Shown here one piece after another: positions 15,509 to 23,089 of a stretch of DNA of 26,359 nt (its first letter is position 1; the number at the start of each line of letters is the position of its first letter). The notes below the pieces were generated by a model, which searched no databases, had not been told where the DNA came from, and saw nothing but the letters and a program-made list of their open reading frames with translations. The position numbers and the translations under genes are program-made. This DNA is from Pantoea cypripedii. Its GTDB lineage: Bacteria > Pseudomonadota > Gammaproteobacteria > Enterobacterales > Enterobacteriaceae. The stretch is from assembly GCF_011395035.1 (NCBI RefSeq), contig NZ_CP024768.1, forward strand, positions 3,890,443 through 3,916,801, given 5' to 3'.

Positions 15509-15943
15509 TTATTCCTCGATTTTACCGCCAGCAGCTTCGATTGCAGCACGAGCACCTTTGGTGACACGCAGACCGCGAACCGTTACCGGTGCAGAAACTT
15601 CACCAGACAGAATCACTTTCGCAAATTCAATCTGAACACCGATAATGTTTGCTGCTTTCAGCGTGTTCAGGTCAACGATACCGCCTTCAACTTTCGCCAG
15701 GTCAGAGAGACGAATCTCTGCAGTAACCATTGCTTTGCGAGAAGTGAAACCGAACTTCGGCAGACGACGGTACAGAGGCATCTGACCACCCTCGAAACCA
15801 CGACGTACGCCACCGCCAGAACGAGACTTCTGACCTTTGTGACCACGACCGCCGGTTTTACCGAGGCCAGAACCGATACCACGACCCAAACGCTTAGAAG
15901 CGTGTTTAGACCCTTCGGCCGGAGACAGAGTGTTTAAACGCAT
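15509..15943 (-). CDS. rplO: 50S ribosomal protein L15
   Basis: L15 is a late-assembly protein whose extended Gly/Arg/Lys-rich N-terminal half threads through 23S rRNA. The 144 residues show that tail (RGIGSGLGKTGGRGHKGQKS, about 21-40), GFEGGQMPLYRRLPKFGF, and the globular C-terminal domain ending EAAGGKIEE. It lies 3 bases after rpmD and 7 before secY in the spc operon. Confidence 0.99.
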   Translation of the reverse strand: MRLNTLSPAEGSKHASKRLGRGIGSGLGKTGGRGHKGQKSRSGGGVRRGFEGGQMPLYRRLPKFGFTSRKAMVTAEIRLSDLAKVEGGIVDLNTLKAANIIGVQIEFAKVILSGEVSAPVTVRGLRVTKGARAAIEAAGGKIEE

Positions 15944-15946
15944 CTC

Positions 15947-16126
15947 TTACTCCTCCACTTTCAGCATGTAGGAAATCGCGTTGATCATACCGCGTACAGC
16001 CGGCGTGTCTTCACGCTCAACGGTGTGACCAATACGACGCAGACCCAGACCAACCAGAGTGGCTTTATGCTTAGGCAGGCGGCCGATTGAGCTACGGGTT
16101 TGTGTAATTTTAATAGTCTTCGCCAT
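15947..16126 (-). CDS. rpmD: 50S ribosomal protein L30
   Basis: A 59-residue reading frame between rpsE and rplO starts MAKTIKITQTRSSIGRLPKH and ends with MLKVEE, matching E. coli L30 in length and nearly every residue. The central motif LGLRRIGHTVEREDTPA is typical of the family. It lies 5 bases after rpsE and 3 before rplO. Confidence 0.98.
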   Translation of the reverse strand: MAKTIKITQTRSSIGRLPKHKATLVGLGLRRIGHTVEREDTPAVRGMINAISYMLKVEE

Positions 16127-16131
16127 GGTGA

Positions 16132-16632
16132 TTACCCCAGAATTTCTTCAACGGATTTACCACGCTTGGCAGCGACCATTTCCGGAGATTTCATATTGCC
16201 CAGGCCGTCGATAGTTGCACGAACCACGTTGATCGGGTTGGTGGAACCATAGGCTTTTGCCAGAACGTTATGAACTCCAGCGACTTCCAGAACAGCGCGC
16301 ATTGCACCACCGGCGATGATACCGGTACCTTCAGAAGCCGGCTGCATGAACACACGAGAACCCGTGTGCGCACCTTTAACAGGGTGCTGCAGGGTGCCGT
16401 GAGTCAGCGCGACGTTAATCATATTGCGACGGGCTTTTTCCATCGCTTTCTGGATCGCTGCTGGAACTTCGCGCGCTTTACCGTAACCAAAACCGACGCG
16501 ACCGTTACCATCACCTACCACAGTCAGAGCTGTGAAGGAGAAAATACGACCACCTTTAACAGTTTTAGATACACGGTTTACCGCGATCAGTTTTTCCTGC
16601 AGTTCGCCAGCTTGTTTCTCGATGTGTGCCAT
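16132..16632 (-). CDS. rpsE: 30S ribosomal protein S5
   Basis: S5 contributes to decoding fidelity and to the mRNA entry site helicase activity. The 166 residues include an N-terminal double-stranded-RNA-binding-like domain and a C-terminal S5 fold. The loop VSKTVKGGR (21-29), where E. coli spectinomycin-resistance changes map, is the sensitive wild-type form. E. coli S5 is 167 residues. It lies between rplR and rpmD in the spc operon. Confidence 0.99.
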   Translation of the reverse strand: MAHIEKQAGELQEKLIAVNRVSKTVKGGRIFSFTALTVVGDGNGRVGFGYGKAREVPAAIQKAMEKARRNMINVALTHGTLQHPVKGAHTGSRVFMQPASEGTGIIAGGAMRAVLEVAGVHNVLAKAYGSTNPINVVRATIDGLGNMKSPEMVAAKRGKSVEEILG

Positions 16633-16646
16633 CTTAGACCTCTACC

Positions 16647-17000
16647 TTAGAACTGAAGGCCAGCTTCACGAGCAGCATCTGCTAGTGCCTGGACGCGACC
16701 ATGATATTGGAAACCGGAACGGTCGAAAGAAACATCTTTGATGCCTTTTTCGATTGCGCGCTCAGCCAGAGCTTTACCTACAGCTGCAGCGGCGTCTTTG
16801 TTGCCGGTATACTTCAGTTGTTCAGCGATAGCTTTTTCTACAGTAGAAGCAGCAACCAGAACTTCGGAACCGTTCGGGGCGATTACCTGTGCGTAAATGT
16901 GACGCGGGGTACGATGTACCACCAGGCGAGTAGCACCCAGCTCTTTGAGCTTGCGACGTGCACGGGTCGCACGACGGATACGAGCAGATTTCTTATCCAT
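16647..17000 (-). CDS. rplR: 50S ribosomal protein L18
   Basis: L18 binds 5S rRNA together with L5 and L25 and helps dock it in the central protuberance. The 117 residues show the basic N-terminal arm (MDKKSARIRRATRARRKLKE) and the conserved core from VHRTPRHIYAQVI to FDRSGFQYHGRVQALADAAR. Length equals E. coli. It follows rplF by 9 bases. Confidence 0.99.
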   Translation of the reverse strand: MDKKSARIRRATRARRKLKELGATRLVVHRTPRHIYAQVIAPNGSEVLVAASTVEKAIAEQLKYTGNKDAAAAVGKALAERAIEKGIKDVSFDRSGFQYHGRVQALADAAREAGLQF

Positions 17001-17009
17001 AGTGTTACC

Positions 17010-17543
17010 TTACTTCTTCTTAGCCTCTTTGGTACGCACGACTTCGTCGGCGTAACGAACACCCTTGCCTTTGTAAGGCTCAGGACGACGGTAGGCGCGC
17101 AGATCAGCTGCAACCTGACCAATCAACTGCTTATCAGCGCCTTTCAGCACGATTTCAGTCTGAGTTGGGCATTCGGCAGTGATGCCAGCCGGCAGTGCAT
17201 GGTCAACAGGGTGAGAGAAGCCCAGGGCCAGACTCACAGAGTTGCCTTTTACAGCTGCACGATAACCAACACCGACCAATTGCAGCTTCTTGGTGAAGCC
17301 TTCGGTAACACCAATAACCATGCCGTTCAGCAGCGCACGGGCAGTACCTGCCTGTGCCCAACCATCCGCATAACCTTCGCGCGGAGCGAAAGTCAGGGCG
17401 TTGTCTGCATGCTTAACTTCAACAGCCTGGTTGATAGTACGAGTCAGCTCGCCGTTTTTACCTTTGATCGAAACTTCCTGACCGTTGAGTTTTACCTCTA
17501 CGCCGGCAGGAACAACGACAGGTGCTTTTGCAACACGAGACAT
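17010..17543 (-). CDS. rplF: 50S ribosomal protein L6
   Basis: L6 lies near the factor-binding site at the base of the L7/L12 stalk and contacts the sarcin-ricin loop. The 177 residues form two similar domains, with the family signature near the C-terminus (RRPEPYKGKGVRYADE, about 152-167). Length equals E. coli. It lies 12 bases after rpsH and 9 before rplR. Confidence 0.99.
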   Translation of the reverse strand: MSRVAKAPVVVPAGVEVKLNGQEVSIKGKNGELTRTINQAVEVKHADNALTFAPREGYADGWAQAGTARALLNGMVIGVTEGFTKKLQLVGVGYRAAVKGNSVSLALGFSHPVDHALPAGITAECPTQTEIVLKGADKQLIGQVAADLRAYRRPEPYKGKGVRYADEVVRTKEAKKK

Positions 17544-17555
17544 GTTTTCCTCCGA

Positions 17556-17948
17556 TTACGCTACGTAGCAGATAATTTCGCCACCAAGACCAGCCTGGCG
17601 CGCTGCACGATCAGTCATAACACCTTTAGATGTAGAAATTACAGCGATGCCCAGACCAGCCATTACTTTTGGCAGCTCATCTTTTTTCTTATAGATGCGC
17701 AGACCAGGACGGCTAACACGCTGAATGTTATCTACAACAGCTTTACCCTGGAAATACTTAAGAGTCAGTTCCAGTTCCGGCTTGATGTCGCCTTCGATTT
17801 TAAAATCTTGAATATAGCCTTCTTCCTTCAGCACGTTGGCAATTGCCACTTTCAGCTTGGAGGAAGGCATAGAGACCGCAACTTTGTTCGCGGCCTGACC
17901 GTTACGGATACGGGTCAGCATATCCGCGATCGGATCTTGCATGCTCAT
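17556..17948 (-). CDS. rpsH: 30S ribosomal protein S8
   Basis: S8 is a primary binder of 16S helix 21 and, in E. coli, the translational repressor of the spc operon. The 130 residues start MSMQDPIADMLTRIRNGQAA and carry the C-terminal RNA-binding segment GIAVISTSKGVMTDRAAR (about 99-116). Its likely mRNA target is the hairpin over the rplE start at 18817-18848. It follows rpsN by 32 bases. Confidence 0.99.
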   Translation of the reverse strand: MSMQDPIADMLTRIRNGQAANKVAVSMPSSKLKVAIANVLKEEGYIQDFKIEGDIKPELELTLKYFQGKAVVDNIQRVSRPGLRIYKKKDELPKVMAGLGIAVISTSKGVMTDRAARQAGLGGEIICYVA

Positions 17949-17980
17949 CTGTGTTACTCCCGTGATTCAAATGGTGACAA

Positions 17981-18286
17981 TTACCAGCTTGCCTTTTTCA
18001 GACCCGGGATTTCACCGCGCATTGCGGCTTCACGGACCTTGATACGGCTCAACCCAAACTTCCGCAGGAAACCGTGCGGACGACCTGTTTGACGGCAGCG
18101 GTTACGCTGACGTGAAGGGCTGGAATCACGCGGCAGACTCTGCAGCTTGAGAACGGCATCCCAACGATCTTCGTCAGAAGCGTTCACATCAGAAATGATC
18201 GCTTTCAGCTCAGCGCGTTTTGCGAAGAACTTGTCTGCTAATTTCACACGCTTAACTTCGCGTGCTTTCATAGATTGCTTAGCCAT
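17981..18286 (-). CDS. rpsN: 30S ribosomal protein S14 (zinc-free form)
   Basis: S14 binds the 3' major domain of 16S rRNA in the head of the small subunit. At 101 residues with only one cysteine (Cys64) in the NRCRQTGRPHGFLRKF block, it is the long zinc-independent C-minus type, not the short zinc-ribbon type. It lies between rplE (14-base gap) and rpsH (32-base gap). Confidence 0.99.
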   Translation of the reverse strand: MAKQSMKAREVKRVKLADKFFAKRAELKAIISDVNASDEDRWDAVLKLQSLPRDSSPSRQRNRCRQTGRPHGFLRKFGLSRIKVREAAMRGEIPGLKKASW

Positions 18287-18300
18287 GAAGTAACCCTACC

Positions 18301-18840
18301 TTACTTGCGGAACGGGAAGTCAAAGGCAGCCAGCAGAGCACGGCCTTCATCATCAGATTTCGCAGTAGTGGTAATGGTAATATCCAAACCACGAACGCGA
18401 TCGACTTTGTCGTAGTCGATTTCTGGGAAGATGATCTGCTCACGAACGCCCATGCTGTAGTTACCACGACCGTCGAAAGACTTCGCAGACAAGCCACGGA
18501 AGTCACGGATACGCGGTACAGCAATAGTGATCAGGCGCTCAAAGAACTCCCACATGCGCTCGCCGCGCAGAGTTACTTTACAGCCGATCGGATAGCCCTG
18601 ACGGATTTTGAAGCCTGCAACTGATTTGCGTGCTTTGGTGATCAGCGGTTTTTGACCGGAGATTGCTGCCAGATCTGCTGCTGCGTTATCCAGCAGTTTC
18701 TTGTCAGCGATCGCTTCACCAACACCCATGTTCAGGGTGATCTTCTCGACCCGAGGGACTTGCATGACAGAATTGTAGCCGAACTCAGTCATGAGTTTCT
18801 GGACTACTTCGTCTTTGTAGTAATCATGCAGTTTCGCCAT
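18301..18840 (-). CDS. rplE: 50S ribosomal protein L5
   Basis: L5 binds 5S rRNA and contacts P-site tRNA and S13 across the subunit interface. The 179 residues start MAKLHDYYKDEVVQKLMTEF and carry the family signature LNMGVGEAIADKK. Length equals E. coli. Its start codon lies inside a hairpin (18817-18848) that matches the E. coli S8 repressor site, so translation of this and downstream spc genes is probably controlled by S8. Confidence 0.99.
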   Translation of the reverse strand: MAKLHDYYKDEVVQKLMTEFGYNSVMQVPRVEKITLNMGVGEAIADKKLLDNAAADLAAISGQKPLITKARKSVAGFKIRQGYPIGCKVTLRGERMWEFFERLITIAVPRIRDFRGLSAKSFDGRGNYSMGVREQIIFPEIDYDKVDRVRGLDITITTTAKSDDEGRALLAAFDFPFRK

Positions 18841-18848
18841 CGTACTAC
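18817..18848 (-). promoter_or_regulatory. S8-binding translational operator at the rplE start
   Basis: On the minus strand GTAGTA (18848-18843), just upstream of the rplE ATG, can pair with TACTAC (18822-18817) within codons 7-8, enclosing the start codon. In E. coli the corresponding rplX/rplE sequence mimics the S8 site on 16S rRNA and represses the spc operon. The pairing is seen here; repression is by analogy. Confidence 0.75.
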
Positions 18849-18854
18849 TCCAAA

Positions 18855-19169
18855 TTACTTGATAGTTTCGCTATTAGACTTGAAGAAACGGACTTTTTTG
18901 CCTTCTTCGAATCTAAAGCCTACACGGTCAGCCTTGCCGGTTGCCGCATTGAAGATTGCAACGTTAGAAACCTGAATAGCGGCTTCTTTTTCAACGATGC
19001 CACCTGGTTGGTTCAGAGCCGGAACCGGCTTTGAGTGTTTCTTAACCAGGTTGATACCTTCAACGATGACCTTACCAGAAGTCAGGACATTCTTTACTTT
19101 ACCGCGTTTACCTTTATCTTTGCCGGTCAACACGATAACTTCATCGTTACGACGGATTTTCGCTGCCAT
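18855..19169 (-). CDS. rplX: 50S ribosomal protein L24
   Basis: L24 initiates large-subunit assembly at the 5' end of 23S rRNA and lies beside the exit tunnel. The 104 residues contain an N-terminal KOW motif (about 6-30, RRNDEVIVLTGKDKGKRGKV) and the GGIVEKEAAIQVSNVA segment. Length equals E. coli. It lies 10 bases after rplN and 14 before rplE. Confidence 0.99.
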   Translation of the reverse strand: MAAKIRRNDEVIVLTGKDKGKRGKVKNVLTSGKVIVEGINLVKKHSKPVPALNQPGGIVEKEAAIQVSNVAIFNAATGKADRVGFRFEEGKKVRFFKSNSETIK

Positions 19170-19179
19170 TGTTCGCTCC

Positions 19180-19551
19180 TTAGAGTACTTCTGGTGCCAG
19201 AGAGATAATTTTCATGAACTTTTCAGTACGAAGTTCACGAGTTACCGGCCCAAAAATACGCGTTCCGATAGGCTGCTCTGAGTTATTGTTCAAAATAACG
19301 CAAGAGTTGCCATCGAAGCGAATGACAGAACCGTCCGGGCGACGAACACCCTTCTTGGTGCGCACCACTACCGCCTTCAGGACATCACCTTTTTTCACCT
19401 TACCACGCGGAATTGCTTCCTTGATGGTAACTTTGATGATATCGCCGACGCCTGCGTAGCGACGGTGCGAGCCACCCAGAACCTTGATACACATTACGCG
19501 ACGTGCACCGGAGTTGTCGGCGACGTTCAGCATAGTCTGTTCTTGGATCAT
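19180..19551 (-). CDS. rplN: 50S ribosomal protein L14
   Basis: L14 is a core large-subunit protein that forms bridges with 16S helix 14 and binds the silencing factor RsfS. The 123 residues start MIQEQTMLNVADNSGARRVM and end KIISLAPEVL, nearly identical to E. coli. It is the first gene of the spc operon; a strong terminator and the spc promoter lie just upstream. Confidence 0.99.
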   Translation of the reverse strand: MIQEQTMLNVADNSGARRVMCIKVLGGSHRRYAGVGDIIKVTIKEAIPRGKVKKGDVLKAVVVRTKKGVRRPDGSVIRFDGNSCVILNNNSEQPIGTRIFGPVTRELRTEKFMKIISLAPEVL

Positions 19552-19633
19552 TTTAGTGCTCCGCTAATGTCAACTACTACTTCGGGACCCAAAACCTCAG
19601 GTCGTTAAAAAGCCCCATAATTGAGGGCGCGGC

Positions 19634-19662
19634 ATTATAACACCGGTTCTCGAATATGGGTA
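19634..19662 (-). promoter_or_regulatory. spc operon promoter
   Basis: On the minus strand a perfect TATAAT (19634-19639) is followed by the GC-rich discriminator GCCGCGCCC. The -35 hexamer at 17-base spacing (19657-19662) reads TACCCA, a poor match. The GC-rich discriminator suggests stringent control. The promoter starts right after the S10 terminator hairpin. Confidence 0.75.
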
Positions 19663-19665
19663 GAA

Positions 19666-19698
19666 AAAATGAACGGCTCGTGGGGAGCCGTTCATTTT
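19666..19698 (-). terminator. S10 operon terminator after rpsQ
   Basis: Arms AAAATGAACGGCTC (minus strand 19698-19685) and GAGCCGTTCATTTT (19679-19666) form a 14-bp stem with a 5-base loop, followed by further T. It lies 24 bases after the rpsQ stop and a few bases before the spc promoter. Some read-through into spc is likely, as in E. coli. Confidence 0.92.
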
Positions 19699-19722
19699 GT
19701 TTTTTAGAGGAAGCAGATTCTA

Positions 19723-19977
19723 TTACAGAACCGCTTTCTCTACAACGCGAACCAGAGTCCAGGACTTAGTCTTGGACAGCGGACGGCATTCGCGGATTTC
19801 AACCACGTCGCCGATACCGCATTCGTTGTTCTCGTCATGGATGTGCAGCTTAGTCGTACGCTTAATGAATTTACCGTAGATCGGGTGCTTCACGAAACGC
19901 TCGATAGCAACAACTGCAGATTTCTGCATTTTGTCACTAACAACACGACCTTGCAGAGTACGGATTTTATCGGTCAT
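19723..19977 (-). CDS. rpsQ: 30S ribosomal protein S17
   Basis: S17 is a primary binder of the 5' domain of 16S rRNA. The 84 residues form the OB-fold family sequence (MTDKIRTLQGRVVSDKMQKS start, the signature GDVVEIRECRPLSKTK at about 56-71). Length equals E. coli. Its ATG overlaps the rpmC stop by one base (TAATG), indicating coupled translation. It is the last gene of the S10 operon. Confidence 0.99.
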   Translation of the reverse strand: MTDKIRTLQGRVVSDKMQKSAVVAIERFVKHPIYGKFIKRTTKLHIHDENNECGIGDVVEIRECRPLSKTKSWTLVRVVEKAVL

Positions 19978-20168
19978 TACGAACCCGCCTTCTCAGTCAG
20001 TAAAGTCTTAACACGTGCAACATCACGGCGCACATTCTTCAGCAGATGGGTCTGCTGCAGTTGGCCAGATGCTGCCTGCATGCGCAGGTTAAACTGCTCA
20101 CGCAGCAGGTTAAGCAGCTCAGCGTTCAGCTCTTCAACGCTTTTTTCACGCAGCTCAGTTGCTTTCAT
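19977..20168 (-). CDS. rpmC: 50S ribosomal protein L29
   Basis: L29 is a two-helix hairpin protein at the tunnel exit, next to L23, where targeting factors dock. The 63 residues match E. coli (MKATELREKSVEELNAELLN start). Both ends overlap neighbours by one base (TAATG with rplP upstream and rpsQ downstream), so rplP-rpmC-rpsQ look like a tightly coupled trio. Confidence 0.99.
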   Translation of the reverse strand: MKATELREKSVEELNAELLNLLREQFNLRMQAASGQLQQTHLLKNVRRDVARVKTLLTEKAGS

Positions 20169-20578
20169 TACATCACCGTCTTAGTTACAAAGGTGGTTTT
20201 GATAGGCAGTTTTGCTGCTGCCAGCTTGAATGCTTCACGGGCCAGCTCTTCCGGTACGCCGTCCATTTCATACAGGACTTTACCAGGCTGGATCAGGGCA
20301 ACCCAATACTCCACGTTACCCTTACCTTTACCCATACGCACTTCCAGCGGCTTCTCGGTGATCGGTTTGTCCGGGAATACACGGATCCAGATCTTACCTT
20401 GACGCTTAACTGCACGGGTCATAGCACGACGTGCTGCTTCGATCTGACGTGCAGTCAGACGACCACGGCCAACAGCTTTCAGACCGAAAGTACCGAAGCT
20501 AACATCCGTACCCTGCGCCAGACCGCGGTTACGGCCTTTGTGCACTTTACGGAATTTCGTACGCTTTGGTTGTAACAT
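20168..20578 (-). CDS. rplP: 50S ribosomal protein L16
   Basis: L16 organises the A-site region and is needed for peptidyl transferase centre maturation. The 136 residues contain the signature RMGKGKGNVEYWV; Arg81 is the residue hydroxylated by RoxA (YcfD) in E. coli. It lies 12 bases after rpsC and overlaps rpmC by one base. Confidence 0.99.
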   Translation of the reverse strand: MLQPKRTKFRKVHKGRNRGLAQGTDVSFGTFGLKAVGRGRLTARQIEAARRAMTRAVKRQGKIWIRVFPDKPITEKPLEVRMGKGKGNVEYWVALIQPGKVLYEMDGVPEELAREAFKLAAAKLPIKTTFVTKTVM

Positions 20579-20590
20579 CAGCGACTCTCC

Positions 20591-21289
20591 TTACTTACGG
20601 CCTTTACGCTGCTGCTTTTTAGGTTGAGCAGCCGGTTCCGGTTGTTCAACAGCAGCCATACCACCCAGGATCTCACCTTTGAAGATCCATACCTTAACGC
20701 CGATTACACCATAAGTGGTGTGCGCTTCAGAGGTGTTGTAGTCAATGTCAGCACGCAGAGTGTGCAACGGTACGCGACCTTCGCGGTACCATTCGGTACG
20801 TGCGATTTCCGCGCCGCCCAGACGGCCGCTAACTTCAACTTTGATACCCTTCGCGCCCAGACGCATGGCGTTCTGTACTGCACGCTTCATAGCACGACGG
20901 AACATCACACGACGCTCCAGCTGTGAAGTGATGCTGTCAGCTACCAGTTTCGCGTCCAGTTCCGGTTTACGGACTTCAGCGATGTTGATCTGTGCAGGAA
21001 CGCCAGCGATATTCGCGACGACCGTACGCAGTTTTTCTACGTCTTCACCTTTCTTACCGATAACGATACCCGGGCGAGCAGTGTGAATGGTCACACGGAT
21101 GCTCTTAGCCGGACGCTCGATAACGATACGAGATACAGACGCTTTTGCCAGTTCTTTAGTCAGGAACTGACGTACTTTAAAATCGCTGTCCAGGTTGTCA
21201 GCGAATTCTTTGGTGTTCGCAAACCAGGTAGAGTTCCATGGTTTTACAATACCCAGGCGAATACCATTAGGATGTACTTTCTGACCCAT
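20591..21289 (-). CDS. rpsC: 30S ribosomal protein S3
   Basis: S3 forms part of the mRNA entry channel and its helicase, with S4 and S5. The 232 residues start MGQKVHPNGIRLGIVKPWNS and contain a KH type-2 domain (about 39-107, with the GKKGEDVEKL loop) and the C-terminal S3 domain. The tail PEPAAQPKKQQRKGRK is similar to E. coli (233 residues). It lies between rplV and rplP. Confidence 0.99.
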   Translation of the reverse strand: MGQKVHPNGIRLGIVKPWNSTWFANTKEFADNLDSDFKVRQFLTKELAKASVSRIVIERPAKSIRVTIHTARPGIVIGKKGEDVEKLRTVVANIAGVPAQINIAEVRKPELDAKLVADSITSQLERRVMFRRAMKRAVQNAMRLGAKGIKVEVSGRLGGAEIARTEWYREGRVPLHTLRADIDYNTSEAHTTYGVIGVKVWIFKGEILGGMAAVEQPEPAAQPKKQQRKGRK

Positions 21290-21306
21290 TGCTAGTCTCC
21301 AGAGTC

Positions 21307-21639
21307 TCAGCGATCGGACACAACCACAGTAATGTGGCTGGTGCGCTTCAGGATGCGATCTGCACGACCTTTTGCACGCGGCATAATGCGCTTCATGCTT
21401 GGGCCTTCGTCTACGAAAATTTTCGCAACTTTCAGATCGTCGATATCAGCGCCATCGTTGTGTTCGGCGTTAGCAATGGCAGATTCCAGGACTTTCTTAA
21501 CCAGTACAGCCGCTTTCTTGTTGGTGTAAGTCAGAATATCCAGAGCCTGCGACACTTTCTTACCGCGAATCAGGTCAGCAACGAGGCGAACCTTCTGAGC
21601 AGAAGAACGAGCATGGCGATGTTGAGCAATAGTTTCCAT
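21307..21639 (-). CDS. rplV: 50S ribosomal protein L22
   Basis: L22 lines the nascent-chain tunnel with a long beta-hairpin (about 80-100, GPSMKRIMPRAKGRADRILK), the site of macrolide-resistance and SecM-arrest changes in E. coli; the sequence is wild-type. The 110 residues equal E. coli. It lies 13 bases after rpsS and 17 before rpsC. Confidence 0.99.
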   Translation of the reverse strand: METIAQHRHARSSAQKVRLVADLIRGKKVSQALDILTYTNKKAAVLVKKVLESAIANAEHNDGADIDDLKVAKIFVDEGPSMKRIMPRAKGRADRILKRTSHITVVVSDR

Positions 21640-21652
21640 CTCTTCCTCCTAC

Positions 21653-21931
21653 TTATTTCTTCTTGGCTTTCTTATCAGCAGCGTGGCCGCGATAAGTACG
21701 TGTCGGTGCAAATTCACCCAGCTTGTGGCCGACCATTTCGTCGGAAACAAAGACAGGAACGTGCTGACGACCATTATGGACAGCGATGGTCAAACCGATC
21801 ATGTTAGGGAAGATCGTTGAACGACGGGACCAGGTGCGCAGGGGCTTCTTGTCTCCGCTTTCCACCGCTTTCTCTACCTTCTTCAGCAAGTGCAGGTCAA
21901 TAAAAGGACCTTTCTTGAGAGAACGTGGCAT
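21653..21931 (-). CDS. rpsS: 30S ribosomal protein S19
   Basis: S19 forms a complex with S13 in the 30S head. The 92 residues start [20 protein letters not shown] and include the conserved [18 protein letters not shown]. Length equals E. coli. It lies 16 bases after rplB and 13 before rplV in the S10 operon. Confidence 0.99.
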
Positions 21932-21947
21932 GGCTTATCCTCTAAAA

Positions 21948-22769
21948 TTATTTGCTACGGCGACGTACGATAAATTTATCAGTACGCTTGTTGCTACGGG
22001 TCTTCTTACCTTTGGTCTGAATGCCCCACGGCGTTACCGGGTGCTTACCAAAGTTACGACCTTCACCACCACCGTGCGGGTGATCGACTGGGTTCATCGC
22101 AGTACCGCGAACGGTAGGACGAACACCACGCCAACGGGTTGCACCGGCTTTACCCAGAACGCGCAGCATGTGCTCAGCGTTACCGACTTCGCCCAGAGTT
22201 GCGCGGCAGTCAGCTTCGACTTTACGCATTTCACCTGAACGCAGACGCAGGGTCACGTAGGAACCTTCACGCGCAACGATCTGCACGTAAGCACCAGCTG
22301 AGCGAGCAATCTGACCGCCTTTGCCTGGTTTCATTTCTACGTTGTGCACAGTAGAACCAACTGGGATGTTACGCATCGGCAGGGTGTTACCTGCTTTAAT
22401 CGCAGCATCAACGCCAGACTGAATCTGGTCGCCAGCTTTCAGGCCTTTAGGGGCCAGGATGTAACGGCGTTCGCCATCTTTGTACAGAACCAGTGCGATG
22501 TTCGCAGAACGGTTCGGATCGTACTCAAGACGCTCAACAACTGCCGGGATACCATCTTTGTTGCGTTTGAAGTCAACAATACGGTAAGCCTGCTTATGAC
22601 CACCACCGATATGACGGGTAGTGATACGACCATTGTTGTTACGACCACCGGATTTGCTGTTTTTTTCAACCAGCGCGGCAAAAGGCTTGCCTTTGTGCAG
22701 CTCAGGGTTCACCACTTTAACTACGTGACGACGACCCGGAGATGTCGGTTTACATTTAACAACTGCCAT
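21948..22769 (-). CDS. rplB: 50S ribosomal protein L2
   Basis: L2 is among the most conserved ribosomal proteins and is required for subunit association and peptidyl transfer. The 273 residues contain the signature NPVDHPHGGGEGR with His230 (His229 of the mature protein, reported as important for activity in E. coli). Length equals E. coli. It lies 17 bases after rplW and 16 before rpsS. Confidence 0.99.
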   Translation of the reverse strand: MAVVKCKPTSPGRRHVVKVVNPELHKGKPFAALVEKNSKSGGRNNNGRITTRHIGGGHKQAYRIVDFKRNKDGIPAVVERLEYDPNRSANIALVLYKDGERRYILAPKGLKAGDQIQSGVDAAIKAGNTLPMRNIPVGSTVHNVEMKPGKGGQIARSAGAYVQIVAREGSYVTLRLRSGEMRKVEADCRATLGEVGNAEHMLRVLGKAGATRWRGVRPTVRGTAMNPVDHPHGGGEGRNFGKHPVTPWGIQTKGKKTRSNKRTDKFIVRRRSK

Positions 22770-22786
22770 TGTCTTTCTCCTCCGAC

Positions 22787-23089
22787 TTACTCAGCGCCGC
22801 CGACGAAGTCCAGGTTCTGGCCTTCTTTCAGGGTGACGTAAGCTTTTTTCCAGTCGCTACGACGACCGATACGCTGTCCGTGACGCTTAACTTTACCCTT
22901 AACAACCAGGGTGTTTACGTCTTTAACTTCTACTTCGAACAGTTTCTCGACAGCAGCAACGATCTCTGCTTTGGTCGCGTCTTTAGCAACTTTGAGAACG
23001 ATGGTATTGGTTTTTTCCATCGCGGTAGATGCTTTTTCAGATACGTGCGGCGCGCGCAGTACTTTCAGCAGACGTTCTTCACGGATCAT
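22787..23089 (-). CDS. rplW: 50S ribosomal protein L23
   Basis: L23 sits at the tunnel exit and is the main dock for trigger factor and the signal recognition particle. The 100 residues start MIREERLLKVLRAPHVSEKA and include the tunnel-lining loop GKVKRHGQRIGRRSDWKKAY. Its ATG overlaps the rplD stop by 4 bases, so L4 and L23 translation are probably coupled. Confidence 0.99.
   Translation of the reverse strand: MIREERLLKVLRAPHVSEKASTAMEKTNTIVLKVAKDATKAEIVAAVEKLFEVEVKDVNTLVVKGKVKRHGQRIGRRSDWKKAYVTLKEGQNLDFVGGAE

Noticed and set aside
16701..18092. A 463-codon open frame on the plus strand, opposite rplR, rplF, rpsH and part of rpsN
   Set aside because: It spans several well-supported genes and their gaps, has no plausible ribosome-binding site or recognisable domain, and is rich in Ser, Thr, Phe, Asn and Arg as expected from the reverse complement of strongly codon-biased ribosomal genes.
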